A stretch of 64,000 nucleotides of DNA from Actinomyces marmotae (GCF_013177295.1 NZ_CP053642.1:1116001-1180000); one strand, 5' to 3'; counted from the stretch's first letter, positions 16,376-26,289 are shown. The notes: a model not told the origin generated them from the letters alone. Translations and numbers: made by a program.

Positions 16376-18129
16376 CCACCTCAACCATCTCAGCCACCTC
16401 AACCATGTCAGTTACGCCCATGCCCGCTACCGCCCAGGTCTCCGCCACCGCCGAGCTCGGCCCCACGACGAGGCCGGTCGGCCTTGAGACCGAGTTCGGC
16501 GTCACCGAGCCCGGCAACCCCCGCGCCAACCCCGTTGTGCTCTCCAGCCTCATCGTCGACGCCTACGCCGCCCGCTCCCGCCCGGGCCTGCCCGGTGCCG
16601 CCCCGGTGACCTGGGACTACGAGGGGGAGGACCCCCTGGCGGACCTACGCGGCGGGCGCATCGACCGCGCCGCCGCCCACCCCAGCCAACTCACCGACGA
16701 CCCCACCGCCCCCGCCCCCTCCGGCGACGCGCCCGCCGACGGCGCCCCCGCGGGCCTCGACTGGGGGCCCCGCCCCAGGCCGAGCGCCGAGGAGGCCGCG
16801 CTTCCCCGGGCGACCACGGCCGTGCTCGCCAACGGCGCGCGCCTGTATGTCGACCACGCCCACCCCGAGTATTCGGCCCCGGAGGCCCTCACCCCGATGG
16901 ACGCCCTGGCCTGGGACCGCGCGGGAGAGGTCATCGCCCGGCGCGCCATGGAGGCCCAGGCCCGCTCCGGCGGCCCCGAGATCGTCCTGTACAAGAACAA
17001 CACCGACGGCAAGGGCGCCGCCTACGGCAGCCACGAGAACTACCTCGTGCGCCGCGACCTGCCCCTTGACGCCCTCGCCACGGCCCTGACGCCCTTCCTC
17101 ATGACCCGGCCAGTCGTCGTCGGCGCCGGGCGCGTGGGCCTGGGGGAGCGCAGCGAGCGCCCCGGCTTCCAGCTCAGCCAGCGCGCCGACTTCATCGGCT
17201 GCCCCATCGGCCTTCAGACCACCTTCAACCGGCCCATCGTCAACACCCGCGACGAGCCCCACGCCGACGCGGCTCGGTGGCGCCGCTTCCACGTCATCAA
17301 TGGCGACGCCAACCGCTTCGACGTCCCCGGCTACCTCAAGATCGCCACCACCGACCTCCTCCTGTGGTTCCTGGAGCGCTCCCACGAGCGCGGCGAGGGG
17401 ATCGGGGCCCTGGCGCCCCTGCGGATCCTCGGTGACCCCGTCGAGCAGCAGTGGGCCCTCTCCCACGACACGGCCCTCGCCCACGCGCTCACCACCGAGG
17501 GCGGGCCCATGAGCGCCGTCGCCATCCAGCGCTCGCTCCTGGAGGCCATCGCCGCCGCGCTGGACGCCGACTACGGGGGCACCGGCGCACGGAGCCTCGG
17601 CGAGGAGACCGCCCGCGCCCTGGCCCTGTGGGAGGAGGCGCTGGACCTGCTCGACGCGATCGCCGCCGCGCCGGGCGACCCCCAGGCGGTGGCGGCCGCC
17701 GCGCCCACGATCGAGTGGGCCGCCAAGATGCAGCTTTGCGAGGGCCTGCGCACGCGCTCGGGCTCCGACTGGAGCGATCCGCGCCTGGCCGCTCTCGACA
17801 TCACCTGGGGCGACCTGCGCGCGGGGTCCATCGTCGATCGCCTCGACGCCGCGGGCCGCGTCCGCCGCCTCCTCGACCCCTCGCGGATCGAGGCCGCCGC
17901 CGACACCCCGCCGGCGGGCACCCGCGCCGCCGTGCGGGGCCGCGCGATCGCCACGATCCCCGAGGTCGTCTCCGCCTCCTGGACTAGCCTCGTCATCGAC
18001 GCTCCCCAGCGTCCCCAGCTCATCCGAGTCGCCCTGCCGGGCGCCGTCGCCGTCACCGACGCCGAGACTGAGGGACTTCTCACGGCGATTGGGCGCGCGG
18101 CCCAAGGTGGGGGAGACTGGGCCCAGTGA
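16372..18129 (+). CDS. dop: Pup deamidase/depupylase Dop
   Basis: A 585-aa member of the carboxylate-amine ligase-like family shared with PafA. Dop converts the C-terminal Gln of Pup to Glu and also removes Pup from substrates. The nucleotide/metal-binding start is VGLETEFGVTEPGNP, and further landmarks are YVDHAHPEYSAPEA, YKNNTDGKGAAYGSHENYL, QLSQRADFIG, NTRDEPHAD and the C-terminal ALDITWGDL. Dop is told from PafA by its longer loop after the first strand and by its position before pup. The first ~35 residues (MTTSTISATST...) are low-complexity, so a slightly later start is possible, but the ATGA overlap with ARC favours 16372. Confidence 0.93.
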   Translation: MTTSTISATSTMSVTPMPATAQVSATAELGPTTRPVGLETEFGVTEPGNPRANPVVLSSLIVDAYAARSRPGLPGAAPVTWDYEGEDPLADLRGGRIDRAAAHPSQLTDDPTAPAPSGDAPADGAPAGLDWGPRPRPSAEEAALPRATTAVLANGARLYVDHAHPEYSAPEALTPMDALAWDRAGEVIARRAMEAQARSGGPEIVLYKNNTDGKGAAYGSHENYLVRRDLPLDALATALTPFLMTRPVVVGAGRVGLGERSERPGFQLSQRADFIGCPIGLQTTFNRPIVNTRDEPHADAARWRRFHVINGDANRFDVPGYLKIATTDLLLWFLERSHERGEGIGALAPLRILGDPVEQQWALSHDTALAHALTTEGGPMSAVAIQRSLLEAIAAALDADYGGTGARSLGEETARALALWEEALDLLDAIAAAPGDPQAVAAAAPTIEWAAKMQLCEGLRTRSGSDWSDPRLAALDITWGDLRAGSIVDRLDAAGRVRRLLDPSRIEAAADTPPAGTRAAVRGRAIATIPEVVSASWTSLVIDAPQRPQLIRVALPGAVAVTDAETEGLLTAIGRAAQGGGDWAQ

Positions 18130-18187
18130 CCGCCCCTTATTCCCGACCCACCCGCCCCACCCGTCGGGCCGACGCGAAGGAACGACC

Positions 18188-18376
18188 ATGACCAGCCAGG
18201 ACGCGCAGCAGATCCGGCCCTCCGGCGGGGAGGGCGACACCGAGTCCGAGGCCACCAGCGCGGCCGGCCAGGTCCAGGCCACCGGCGTCGACGCCATCCT
18301 CGACGAGATCGACTCCGTCCTGGAGACCAACGCGGCGGCCTTCGTCCAGGGATTCGTCCAGAAGGGCGGTCAGTGA
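18188..18376 (+). CDS. pup: Prokaryotic ubiquitin-like protein Pup
   Basis: A 62-aa modifier protein. The N-terminal half is polar and disordered (MTSQDAQQIRPSGG). The C-terminal half is the ARC-binding helix VDAILDEIDSVLETNAAAFV, and the protein ends FVQKGGQ. The terminal Gln means Dop must deamidate it before PafA can ligate it. GAAGGA lies 6 nt before the ATG, and PafA starts at the base right after the Pup stop codon. The longer frame from 18089 has no Pup-like sequence. Confidence 0.96.
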   Translation: MTSQDAQQIRPSGGEGDTESEATSAAGQVQATGVDAILDEIDSVLETNAAAFVQGFVQKGGQ

Positions 18377-19861
18377 GTGGGCGCCACGGCTGACGGCGGG
18401 CGCCGCCCGCCCTCCCGGCGGATCATCGGCATCGAGACCGAGTACGGCATCACCTGCGCCTCCACCACTGGCGGCGCGGCTCCGCTCGACGCCGATCACG
18501 CCGCCCGCGAGCTCTTCGCCCCCGTCATCGCCGCCCACCGCTCCTCCAACGTCTTCACCCGGGGCGGCGCCCGCCTCTATCTCGACGTCGGCTCCCACCC
18601 CGAGTTCGCCACCGCCGAGTGCGACCGCCTCGCCGACCTCCTCGCCCAGGACCGCGCCGGCGAGTTCACCATGGCCGACCTCGCCGCCCAGGCCAACGCC
18701 CGGCTGGAGTCGGCCGGCGCGCCCGGGCGGATCCACCTGCTCAAGAACAACCTCGACGCCGAGGGCAGCGGCTTCGGCTGCCATGAGAACTACCTCGTCC
18801 ACCGCCGGGGGGACTTCTGGAACGACGCCCGCGCCCTCATCCCGCACTTGGTCACCCGGCAGATCCTCGTGGGCGCCGGGCACGTGCTGCCCGCCGACCC
18901 GGTCACCGGCGCCCCCGCCCGCTATGCCTTCTCCCAGCGCGCCGACCAGATGCACGACGCCGTCTCCTCGGCCACCACCCGCACGCGCCCCCTGATCAAC
19001 ACCCGCGACGAGCCCCACGCTGACGCTGAGCTCTACCGGCGCATGCATGTCATCGTCGGGGACTCCAATATCGCCCAGGGCTCTACGCTCCTCAAGGCTG
19101 GGGCCATGGACCTCCTCCTGGACTACCTCGAGTCCGGGGGCGACCTGGCGGACCTCGAGCTCGCCGAGCCCATGCGCGCCATTCGGGACACCTGCCACGA
19201 CCTCAGTGGGAAGGCGCTCCTGGAGCGCAAGGACGGGCGCGGCATCACTGCCCTGGACCTGCAGGGGGAGCACTTGGCGCGTGTGCGGGCCCACGCCGAC
19301 GCCGAGCTCGACCTCAGCCCCCTCCAGTCCGCAGTCCTCGACCTGTGGGAGCGCGGCCTGGAGGCCCTGCGGGCGCAGGACCCCGGAGCCGTGGCCACCG
19401 AGCTCGACTGGGCCGCCAAGCACCAGCTCCTCACCCGCTACGCCGAGCGCGCCGGCACCGGGCTCGACGACCCGCGCGTCACCCGCCTCGCGCTGGCCTA
19501 CCACGACGTGTCCCCGGAGGATGGGCTGCGGGCCCGCCTCGAGGCCGCCGGGATGCTGCGCCGCTACGTCGACGACGACGCCTGCCGGGCCGCGATGAGC
19601 GCCCCGCCGGCGACGACGAGGGCCGCCCTGCGGGGCGCGGCGATCGGCCTGGCCCAGGACTTGCGCGCCGATCTGGCCGCCGACTGGGTCAACCTGCGCC
19701 TCGACGCCGGCTCAGGCGGGCAGGAGGTGCCGGCCATAGCGCTTCGCGACCCCTTCGCCACGCGGGACGAGAGAGTCGATACGCTCATGTCCTCCCTGAA
19801 CGCGATGAGGCACCGGCCAGCGGACGATCTCCGCGCCGATGCCCGAGAGGCTTCCCTATGA
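18377..19861 (+). CDS. pafA: Pup-protein ligase PafA
   Basis: A 494-aa ligase that joins the Pup C-terminal Glu to substrate lysines using ATP. Visible landmarks are RRIIGIETEYGITC (nucleotide site, catalytic Asp region), ARLYLDVGSHPEFATAECD, LLKNNLDAEGSGFGCHENYL, FSQRADQM, LINTRDEPHAD, GDSNIAQGSTLLKAG and LAYHDVSPEDGL. The GTG start at 18377 directly abuts the pup stop, and translation is probably coupled. No prcB/prcA lies between pup and pafA, unlike in proteasome-bearing mycobacteria and streptomycetes. It overlaps the next gene by 4 nt (ATGA). Confidence 0.94.
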   Translation: MGATADGGRRPPSRRIIGIETEYGITCASTTGGAAPLDADHAARELFAPVIAAHRSSNVFTRGGARLYLDVGSHPEFATAECDRLADLLAQDRAGEFTMADLAAQANARLESAGAPGRIHLLKNNLDAEGSGFGCHENYLVHRRGDFWNDARALIPHLVTRQILVGAGHVLPADPVTGAPARYAFSQRADQMHDAVSSATTRTRPLINTRDEPHADAELYRRMHVIVGDSNIAQGSTLLKAGAMDLLLDYLESGGDLADLELAEPMRAIRDTCHDLSGKALLERKDGRGITALDLQGEHLARVRAHADAELDLSPLQSAVLDLWERGLEALRAQDPGAVATELDWAAKHQLLTRYAERAGTGLDDPRVTRLALAYHDVSPEDGLRARLEAAGMLRRYVDDDACRAAMSAPPATTRAALRGAAIGLAQDLRADLAADWVNLRLDAGSGGQEVPAIALRDPFATRDERVDTLMSSLNAMRHRPADDLRADAREASL

Positions 19862-21630
19862 CGAATCATCATGATGACAACGGGCTTGAGAGCACCCGTC
19901 CACTGACCCGGCGTGAGCGCAGGGGCCTGGAGCGGCTGGGTGAGGCGCAGGCCCAGCGCCAGGCGGCCCAGAAGCGCGCGGCCGAGGCCCTTGCGGCCGA
20001 GAAGCGCGCGGCTGAGGCCCGTGCGGCCGAGCAGAGGGCAGAGGCGCGGCGGCGGGCGGCTGAGAGGCGCGCCGCCGAGCGCCGGGTCGCGGAGTTGCGC
20101 GCTGAGCAGCAGCGGCAAGCCGCGGAGCATCGCGCCGCCGAGGAGGCCCGCCTGAGGGCCCAGCGCGCGGAGGCGGAGCGCGTCGAGGAGGCCCGGCGCC
20201 TGGAGGCGGCCCGCGCCGAGGCGGCTCACCTCGAAGCCGAGCGCCGTGAGGCCGAGAGGCTGGCGGCTGAGCGCCTCGCCGCGCAGCGCCGGGCCGCCCA
20301 GGAGGCCCGGCGCCTGGAGGCGGAGCGCGCTGATGAGGCGCGCGCGGAGGCGGCGCGCGCTGATGAGGCGCGCGCGGAGGCTCTGCGCGCGCGGGCGCCT
20401 CGCGCCGCGCACCGGCTCCCCGGATCCCCCGCCGCCGCGCACCGGCTTCCCGAGACGCGATCATCCGAGGCTGGTCCCGGCAAATTGCGCGGGTTCCCCG
20501 GTGGATCCTCTGACCGCGTGGCGCCGGAGGCGCCCCCCGCGGTGGGCGGGCAGCGGGCGCTCGGCGCCGCGCTCAACCGCTCCCGCCCCAGAGGCCATGC
20601 GGCACTCATCCTCGTCTGCCTCGCGGTGGCGGCGATCATCATCCTCCCGCTGGCCCTGTCCATCGTGAACGGCAAGTCCCCGGCCAGCACGGCCATGGCG
20701 AGTCCCGCCGCCACCATGCTCCCCGCGGACACCCCACTGGACCAGGCGATGAGCGTCTCGGGGCGCGTGGGCGCCAGACCGGTGGTCAAGCTGAAGGCGC
20801 CGCTCAGCGCGCCATCCTCCCTGATCAAAGACACCCTCATCACCGGTGAGGGCCGCGCCCTCCAGCCCGGGGACGCCGCGCTGCTGTCCATCGCGACCTT
20901 CTCGGGCACGGACGGGAAGAACACGACCACTCCCGGGGCGGACTCGGAGGGCAATGAGCACACCGGCCGGCGCCTCGTGAGCGTGAGCGTCGACCAGGCC
21001 TCCCTCAACGAACTCACCGACATTGTCAAGGGCACCACTGAGGGCACGCGGCTCGTCCTGCGCGGCCCGGTCGTCGTCGACGGCGCGACCTCCACGGAGA
21101 TCACCGTCATTGACGTCCTGCCGACCCTCGCCTCGGGAACGGCCGTCGCGCCCGTCGCGGGCATGCCGGCCGTCATCCCCGGCGACTCCGGGGGGGTCAC
21201 GCTCTCCTTGGCGGGGCTCCCCGCCCCCACCCGCTCCACCGCCGCCGTGCTCATCCAGGGCGCGGGCGAGCAGGTCCACTCCGACAGCCGCATCATCGCC
21301 CGCGTCCAGGCCATCTCCTGGACCGATGGGAGCGTCATCACCAATGACTACGGCGCTAAGGTCCTGCCCGTCGCCGTCGACTTGAGCAACGCCAAGACCT
21401 ATGCCGGCCTGAGGAATCACCTCGTGGATGTGCCCGTGGGCAGCAGGGTCGTCCTGGCCCTGCCCGCCGATCAGGCCCGGGGGGACAGGCCCGTCGCCGT
21501 CGTCGTCGACATCCTCGCCATTGAGGATCCCAAGACGGATGCCTCCGGGGCCGGCCCGGGCGCCACTCCCACCATCGGCTCTGATCCCGAGATTTCGAGC
21601 CCGGCGCCCGCCGCGACCGCTGGGAACTGA
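19858..21630 (+). CDS. Membrane-anchored tandem FKBP-like protein with charged coiled coil
   Basis: A 590-aa protein. Residues ~20-185 are an extreme Ala/Glu/Arg coiled coil (runs such as [18 protein letters not shown]), 186-245 are Pro/Arg-rich, ~246-268 form one transmembrane helix ([20 protein letters not shown]), and the rest lies outside the membrane. The outer part looks like two diverged FKBP-type folds, ending [17 protein letters not shown] and [19 protein letters not shown], the latter close to the FKBP flap/core. Actinobacterial pafA genes are often followed by FKBP-type isomerases. The active-site aromatics seem eroded, so isomerase activity is doubtful. The start overlaps pafA (ATGA), so the gene belongs to the Pup operon. 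It is a member of an FKBP-related family by inference. Confidence 0.65.
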   Translation: MTNHHDDNGLESTRPLTRRERRGLERLGEAQAQRQAAQKRAAEALAAEKRAAEARAAEQRAEARRRAAERRAAERRVAELRAEQQRQAAEHRAAEEARLRAQRAEAERVEEARRLEAARAEAAHLEAERREAERLAAERLAAQRRAAQEARRLEAERADEARAEAARADEARAEALRARAPRAAHRLPGSPAAAHRLPETRSSEAGPGKLRGFPGGSSDRVAPEAPPAVGGQRALGAALNRSRPRGHAALILVCLAVAAIIILPLALSIVNGKSPASTAMASPAATMLPADTPLDQAMSVSGRVGARPVVKLKAPLSAPSSLIKDTLITGEGRALQPGDAALLSIATFSGTDGKNTTTPGADSEGNEHTGRRLVSVSVDQASLNELTDIVKGTTEGTRLVLRGPVVVDGATSTEITVIDVLPTLASGTAVAPVAGMPAVIPGDSGGVTLSLAGLPAPTRSTAAVLIQGAGEQVHSDSRIIARVQAISWTDGSVITNDYGAKVLPVAVDLSNAKTYAGLRNHLVDVPVGSRVVLALPADQARGDRPVAVVVDILAIEDPKTDASGAGPGATPTIGSDPEISSPAPAATAGN

Positions 21631-21670
21631 TCCGGCCCATCCACCACCCGAACCCAGGAGCAGTGAATCC

Positions 21671-22441
21671 ATGAGCGTCGCCGTCCGCGTCATCCCCTGC
21701 CTCGACGTCAAGGACGGGCGCGTCGTCAAGGGCGTCAACTTCCAGGGCCTGCGCGACGCCGGGGACCCCGTCGAGCTCGCCCGCCGCTATGACGCCCAGG
21801 GGGCCGACGAGATCACGTTCCTGGATGTCTCTGCCTCCTCCGAGGGCCGCGCCACCATGCTGGAGGTCGTCTCGGCCACCGCCGAGCAGGTCTTCGTGCC
21901 CCTGACCGTCGGCGGGGGAGTGCGCAGCGCCGACGACGTGGCCCGGCTCCTGCGCGCCGGCGCGGACAAGGTCGGCATCAACACCGCCGCCATCGCCCGC
22001 CCCGAGCTCCTGACCGAGGTCGCCGAGCGCTTCGGCAACCAGGTGATCGTCCTGTCCGTGGACGCCCGCCGCTGCCCCGACGGCGTGAGCACCCCTTCGG
22101 GCTACGAGGTCACCACCCACGGCGGCGCCCGCTCCACCGGCATCGATGCTGTCGAGTGGGCGGTTCGGGCAGCCGAGCTCGGCGCGGGGGAGATCCTGCT
22201 CAACTCCATGGACGCCGACGGCGTCACTGGGGGCTTCGACCTGGCCATGCTCGACGACGTCCGCCGGGCGGTGCGCGTCCCCCTCATCGCCTCGGGGGGC
22301 GCGGGCGAGCCCGAGCACTTCGCCGCCGCCGCCGACCACGGAGCCGACGCCGTGCTGGCCGCCAGTGTCTTCCACTACGGCACGATGACGATCGGCCAGG
22401 CCAAGGACGCCCTGCGCGCCCAGGGCCACCCCGTTCGCTGA
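21671..22441 (+). CDS. hisF: Imidazole glycerol phosphate synthase subunit HisF
   Basis: A 256-aa TIM barrel. HisF uses ammonia from HisH to cyclise PRFAR into imidazole glycerol phosphate and AICAR in histidine synthesis. Catalytic Asp residues appear in [15 protein letters not shown] and in [10 protein letters not shown]. Phosphate grips are [12 protein letters not shown] and [14 protein letters not shown]. The start at 21671 follows AGGAG at a slightly long 10-nt spacing and matches the family N-terminus exactly. hisI follows downstream after two membrane-protein genes; the other his genes are not in the window. Confidence 0.96.
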   Translation: MSVAVRVIPCLDVKDGRVVKGVNFQGLRDAGDPVELARRYDAQGADEITFLDVSASSEGRATMLEVVSATAEQVFVPLTVGGGVRSADDVARLLRAGADKVGINTAAIARPELLTEVAERFGNQVIVLSVDARRCPDGVSTPSGYEVTTHGGARSTGIDAVEWAVRAAELGAGEILLNSMDADGVTGGFDLAMLDDVRRAVRVPLIASGGAGEPEHFAAAADHGADAVLAASVFHYGTMTIGQAKDALRAQGHPVR

Positions 22442-22443
22442 GT

Positions 22444-22465
22444 CCGGGGCGCGGACGCGCCCCGG
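22444..22465 (+). terminator. Hairpin after hisF
   Basis: A perfect 9-bp GC stem (22444-22452 with 22457-22465) with a 4-nt loop starts 3 nt after the hisF stop codon. No T-tract follows. Confidence 0.5.
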
Positions 22466-22590
22466 GCGCGGCTTGGCGCCGCGTCGTCCCAGCCTGTACG
22501 GTCGGGGGCGGACACGGAGTCCGCGGCGCATGGCGCGGTACTACCTCGCCCCGGCAGGAGCGCTGCCATCGACCGACAAGGAAGCTGACG

Positions 22591-23031
22591 ATGAGCAACT
22601 ACCCCGACCCCTCCAACCCCCAGGTCCCCGGTAACGGCATGCCCCAGTACCCCGGCAACGGCATGCCCCAGTACCCCGCTAACGGCACGCCCCAGTACCC
22701 GGGAAACGGGGTGCCGCAGTTCCCCGACCAGGGACTCAACCCCTATGGGATGCCGAATGGCTTCGGCCCCAACCCGACTGAGAAGAACTGGATGGGCATC
22801 ACCGCACTCGTCTGCGGCTGCCTTGTCCTCCTGTGCGGATTGTTCACGGGGATCCCGGCGATCATCTTCGGCGCGATGGGTATGAACGCCGCCGGCAGGG
22901 GCGAGGCCACGAACAGGGGAATGGCCATCGCGGGTCTGGTCCTGGGCGTGATCTCCGTGGTGATGACCATCATCTGGATCGCTCTCGGCGGCTTTGAGGG
23001 TGTCTTTGACTCTGTCAACAACGCGAAGTGA
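22591..23031 (+). CDS. DUF4190 membrane protein with PQYPGNG repeats
   Basis: A 146-aa protein. The N-terminal ~50 residues contain four imperfect MPQYPGNG repeats, a Pro/Gly/Asn-rich flexible segment typical of actinobacterial two-helix membrane proteins. The DUF4190 core follows: MGITALVCGCLVLLCGLF, GIPAIIFGAMGMNAAGRGEATNRG, then AIAGLVLGVISVVMTIIWIAL. Function is unknown. AAGGA lies 8 nt before ATG. The stop overlaps the following DUF2752 frame. Confidence 0.82.
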   Translation: MSNYPDPSNPQVPGNGMPQYPGNGMPQYPANGTPQYPGNGVPQFPDQGLNPYGMPNGFGPNPTEKNWMGITALVCGCLVLLCGLFTGIPAIIFGAMGMNAAGRGEATNRGMAIAGLVLGVISVVMTIIWIALGGFEGVFDSVNNAK

Positions 23032-23482
23032 CCCCCCGGGGCCCCGGGGCGGCCGGGGCTCCTCCGGCCGGGGAATCGCCATTGCCGCGGCGGCCGCCTC
23101 CTGGGCATTGCCGGGGGTCCTCGCCATCGGCGGCAACGCGCTCGCGCCCGGCCGTTTCGCGGGGATGCCCGACTTGTGCCCCCTGCACCGCCTCACCGGC
23201 TTCTGGTGCCCGCTGTGCGGGGGGACCCGGGCCACGGCCTCGGTGATCGACGGGGACCTGGCCACCGCCCTGGCCTACAACCCCTTCGCCTTGGCCACCG
23301 AAGTCGTCGCGGTCCTCCTCGCGGCGCGATGGATGGCCCGGAGGCTGGCCGGGCGCCCCGGCCCCCTCCTCACCTCCGCCGAGGCCATCGGCTACGGCGT
23401 CGCCTGCGTCGGGTTCCTCGTCCTGCGGAATCTCCCGGGCATGTGGGCGCGGGTGAGCCCCCTCCTCGGGCCCCCCGGCTGA
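23000..23482 (+). CDS. DUF2752 membrane protein
   Basis: About 160 aa with the DUF2752 signature DLCPLHRLTGFWCPLCGGTRA (three Cys, PxCxxTR-like) near residue 55, flanked by hydrophobic helices (AIAAAAASWALPGVLAIGG and FALATEVVAVLLAARW). DUF2752 and DUF4190 proteins are often encoded side by side; the role is unknown. No ATG is available. The candidate starts are TTG 22994, GTG 23000 and TTG 23006, all inside the DUF4190 gene; TTG 23006 has GAGG at a good spacing. Translation is probably coupled to the upstream gene. The start is uncertain by a few codons. Confidence 0.75.
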   Translation: MSLTLSTTRSDPPGPRGGRGSSGRGIAIAAAAASWALPGVLAIGGNALAPGRFAGMPDLCPLHRLTGFWCPLCGGTRATASVIDGDLATALAYNPFALATEVVAVLLAARWMARRLAGRPGPLLTSAEAIGYGVACVGFLVLRNLPGMWARVSPLLGPPG

Positions 23483-23635
23483 ATCGGAGCCGACGAATCA
23501 GCGAGTCGTCGCAAGGGCCGCGGCCGGCTACGAGCCGCCCCGACGCACCCTCCCCGGGGCCCGGGCCCTGTCCCCGCCCTCCTGGCCGCGGGCTCCCACG
23601 GGCGACGGCAGCCCCGGCCGTGCGAAGATGCGCCC

Positions 23636-24031
23636 ATGAGCCATGACGCGCCCACCGCCCTCCAGCCTCTTCTCGATGAGGGCATCGCCTCCCGTCTCAA
23701 GCGGGACGAGCGGGGCCTCGTGTGCGCCGTCATCCAGCAGTGGGACACCCGTGAGGTGCTCATGGTCGGCTGGATGGATGATGAGGCCCTGCGGCGCACC
23801 CTCACCGAGGGGCGCGTCACCTTCTGGTCCCGCTCCCGCCAGGAGTACTGGCGGAAGGGGGACTCCTCCGGGCACGCCCAGTACGTCAAGGCCGTCAGCC
23901 TGGACTGCGACGGCGACGCCCTCCTGGTCGAGGTGGACCAGGTCGTCGCCGCCTGCCACACCGGCGAGCGCACCTGCTTCAACGCCGGCGGCGACCTGGG
24001 CGCCATCGTCGGCGCCCGTCCGGCCCTCTGA
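23636..24031 (+). CDS. hisI: Phosphoribosyl-AMP cyclohydrolase HisI
   Basis: A 131-aa stand-alone HisI that opens the purine ring of PR-AMP in histidine synthesis, with no fused HisE domain. Signatures are [36 protein letters not shown], the metal-binding [14 protein letters not shown] and the Zn ligands in [10 protein letters not shown] weak -10 (GAAGAT, 23624-23629) lies 6 nt before ATG, so it may be leaderless. Confidence 0.95.
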   Translation: MSHDAPTALQPLLDEGIASRLKRDERGLVCAVIQQWDTREVLMVGWMDDEALRRTLTEGRVTFWSRSRQEYWRKGDSSGHAQYVKAVSLDCDGDALLVEVDQVVAACHTGERTCFNAGGDLGAIVGARPAL

Positions 24032-24145
24032 GCCGGCAACGCGCTACTCCAGGCACCAGTGCTACGGTGCGATGGCATCCTCCGATCCCGCGCGCCCGCG
24101 TGGCACCGGGATGCCCCATCGTCCACCGAGCAACGAGAGTTTCGC

Positions 24146-26137
24146 ATGTCCTCCTCGTCCACCACGGGCGCGGCGGCGGGTACCCAGCCCCCCGCATCCC
24201 ATCCCCTCAAGGAGCTCACGCTCCGCGGCATCCTGATCGGCGGGATCATCACGATCATCTTCACCGCCGCGAACGTCTACCTCGGGCTCAAGGCGGGACT
24301 GACCTTCGCCACCTCGATCCCGGCGGCCGTCATCTCCATGGCGATCCTGCGCTACTTCAAGGACCACACGGTCCAGGAGAACAACATCGTCCAGACCATC
24401 GCCTCCGCGGCGGGAACGCTGTCCGCCATCATCTTCGTCCTCCCGGGCCTCGTCATGGTCGGTTGGTGGCAGGGATTCCCGTACTGGCAGTCCGTGTTCG
24501 TCATCGCTCTGGGCGGGATCCTCGGCGTCATGTACTCCATCCCGCTGCGCCGTGCGCTCGTCACCCACTCCAGCCTGCCCTACCCCGAGGGCGTGGCCGC
24601 GGCCGAGGTCCTCAAGGTCGGTGACACCCGCGAGGGCGCCGATGACTCGCGCCTGGGGCTCATGGCCATCATCTGGGGCGGGCTGTCCTCCGCTGGGTTC
24701 GCCATCCTCGGCTCTCTCAAGGCCGTGTCCACCGAGGTCACCGGAGCCTTCAGGATCGGCGCGGGTGGGACGACGGTGGCCGGCTCCCTCTCCCTGGCCC
24801 TCATCGGCGTCGGCCACCTGGTCGGCATCGGCGTCGGCATCGCCATGATCGTCGGCCTGGTCATCTCCTACGGCGTGCTCCTGCCCATCCAGACTTCGGG
24901 CGAGCTCGACGGCGTCGAGGACCTCGCGGGCGCCGTCGGCGCCGTGTTCAAGAGCGACGTGCGCCTCATCGGCGCCGGCACCATCGCCGTGGCCGCCGTG
25001 TGGACGCTCATCAAGCTCATGGGCCCGATCGTCACCGGCATCCGCGACTCGATCCGCTCCACGTCGCTGCGCGGCTCCGGGCAGGAGGTCGACCTGACCG
25101 AGCGCGACCTGTCGGCCAAGGTGGTCATCGCCGTCACCCTGGCCTCCATGCTGCCCATCGGCGCGATCCTGTGGCTCTTCGTCCGGGGCACCGCCATCGC
25201 GCACTCCGCCATCGGGCTCGTCATCGTCTCGATCATCTTCATCCTGCTCACCGGCCTGGCCGTGGCCTCGGTGTGCGGGTACATGGCCGGCCTCATCGGC
25301 GCCTCCAACTCCCCGATCTCCGGCGTCGGCATCATCGTGGCCATCGCCGCCGCGCTCCTCGTCAAGGCCGTCCACGGCGGCGTCCAGGGCGACCAGCTCC
25401 CCGCGCTCGTCGCCTACACGCTGTTCACCGCGGCCGTCGTCTTCGGCATCGCGACGATCTCCAACGACAACCTCCAGGACCTCAAGACGGGCCAGCTCGT
25501 GGGCGCCACCCCCTGGAAACAGCAGGTCGCCCTCATCATCGGCGTGGGATTCGGCTCCATCATCATCCCGCCGGTCCTCAACCTCATGCAGACCGCCTTC
25601 GGGTTCCAGGGCGCCCCCGGCGCGGGGGACAACGCCCTCGCGGCCCCGCAGGCCTCCCTCATTTCCGATCTCATCAAGGGCGTCTTCGGCGGGGACCTGA
25701 ACTGGGGCCTCCTGGGCCTGGGGGCCATCATCGGCGTGGTCGTCATCATCATCAACGAGACCCTGACCCGCACGACCAAGAACCTGTCCCTGCCCGGCCT
25801 GGCCGTCGGCATGGGCATGTACCTGCCCATGGCGATCACCATCATGATCCCCCTCGGCGCGCTTCTCGGCCTCCTCCACGACCGCTGGGCCGCGAAGCAG
25901 GCGGATCCCGAGCGCGCCAAGCGCATGGGCACCCTGGCCGCGACGGGCCTCATCGTCGGTGAATCCCTGTGGGGCGTCGTCTACGCCGGCATCGTCGGCT
26001 TCTCGGGGGAGGAGGTGCCTCTGGCCCTCGTCCCCGACGGCTTCGAGACCGTCGCCTACTGGCTCGGCCCGGTGGTCTTCGCCCTCGTGACCGCCGGCAT
26101 GTACTGGTACTCCCGCAAGGCGGCCCGCCGGGCCTGA
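24146..26137 (+). CDS. OPT-family oligopeptide transporter
   Basis: A 663-aa polytopic membrane protein of the OPT superfamily (prokaryotic YSL/OPT branch), a proton-coupled importer of small peptides or metal chelates. The opening LTLRGILIGGIITIIFTAANVYLGLKAGLTFATSIPAAVIS is a family hallmark, and later signatures are SLPYPEGVAAAEVLKVGD and GASNSPISGVG. Some 14-16 helices are expected. The start at 24146 gives a short Ser/Thr-rich N-terminus; the longer frame from 24059 is Arg/Cys-rich and unlikely. It separates hisI from the trpC-like gene and is probably an insertion into an older his-trp neighbourhood. Confidence 0.9.
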   Translation: MSSSSTTGAAAGTQPPASHPLKELTLRGILIGGIITIIFTAANVYLGLKAGLTFATSIPAAVISMAILRYFKDHTVQENNIVQTIASAAGTLSAIIFVLPGLVMVGWWQGFPYWQSVFVIALGGILGVMYSIPLRRALVTHSSLPYPEGVAAAEVLKVGDTREGADDSRLGLMAIIWGGLSSAGFAILGSLKAVSTEVTGAFRIGAGGTTVAGSLSLALIGVGHLVGIGVGIAMIVGLVISYGVLLPIQTSGELDGVEDLAGAVGAVFKSDVRLIGAGTIAVAAVWTLIKLMGPIVTGIRDSIRSTSLRGSGQEVDLTERDLSAKVVIAVTLASMLPIGAILWLFVRGTAIAHSAIGLVIVSIIFILLTGLAVASVCGYMAGLIGASNSPISGVGIIVAIAAALLVKAVHGGVQGDQLPALVAYTLFTAAVVFGIATISNDNLQDLKTGQLVGATPWKQQVALIIGVGFGSIIIPPVLNLMQTAFGFQGAPGAGDNALAAPQASLISDLIKGVFGGDLNWGLLGLGAIIGVVVIIINETLTRTTKNLSLPGLAVGMGMYLPMAITIMIPLGALLGLLHDRWAAKQADPERAKRMGTLAATGLIVGESLWGVVYAGIVGFSGEEVPLALVPDGFETVAYWLGPVVFALVTAGMYWYSRKAARRA

Positions 26138-26289
26138 GCGGCCCTTCGCCCTCCTGGCTCCCGGCCCCGCCCGGCGTCCGAATCCGTGCCGAGGATTTGC
26201 GCGCCGGGCGCTGCCTTGGGGACGATGGGAGCGGGTAACGATATGGGAACCGGCACAACGGGCCCCATTCAGACGCGAGGAGGTGCGCC

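Noticed and set aside
18089-18187. N-terminal extension of Pup
   Set aside because: No Pup-like residues, and GAAGGA precedes ATG 18188.
18374-18380. prcB/prcA proteasome genes between pup and pafA
   Set aside because: pafA starts at the base right after the pup stop, so there is no room; none were found elsewhere in the window.
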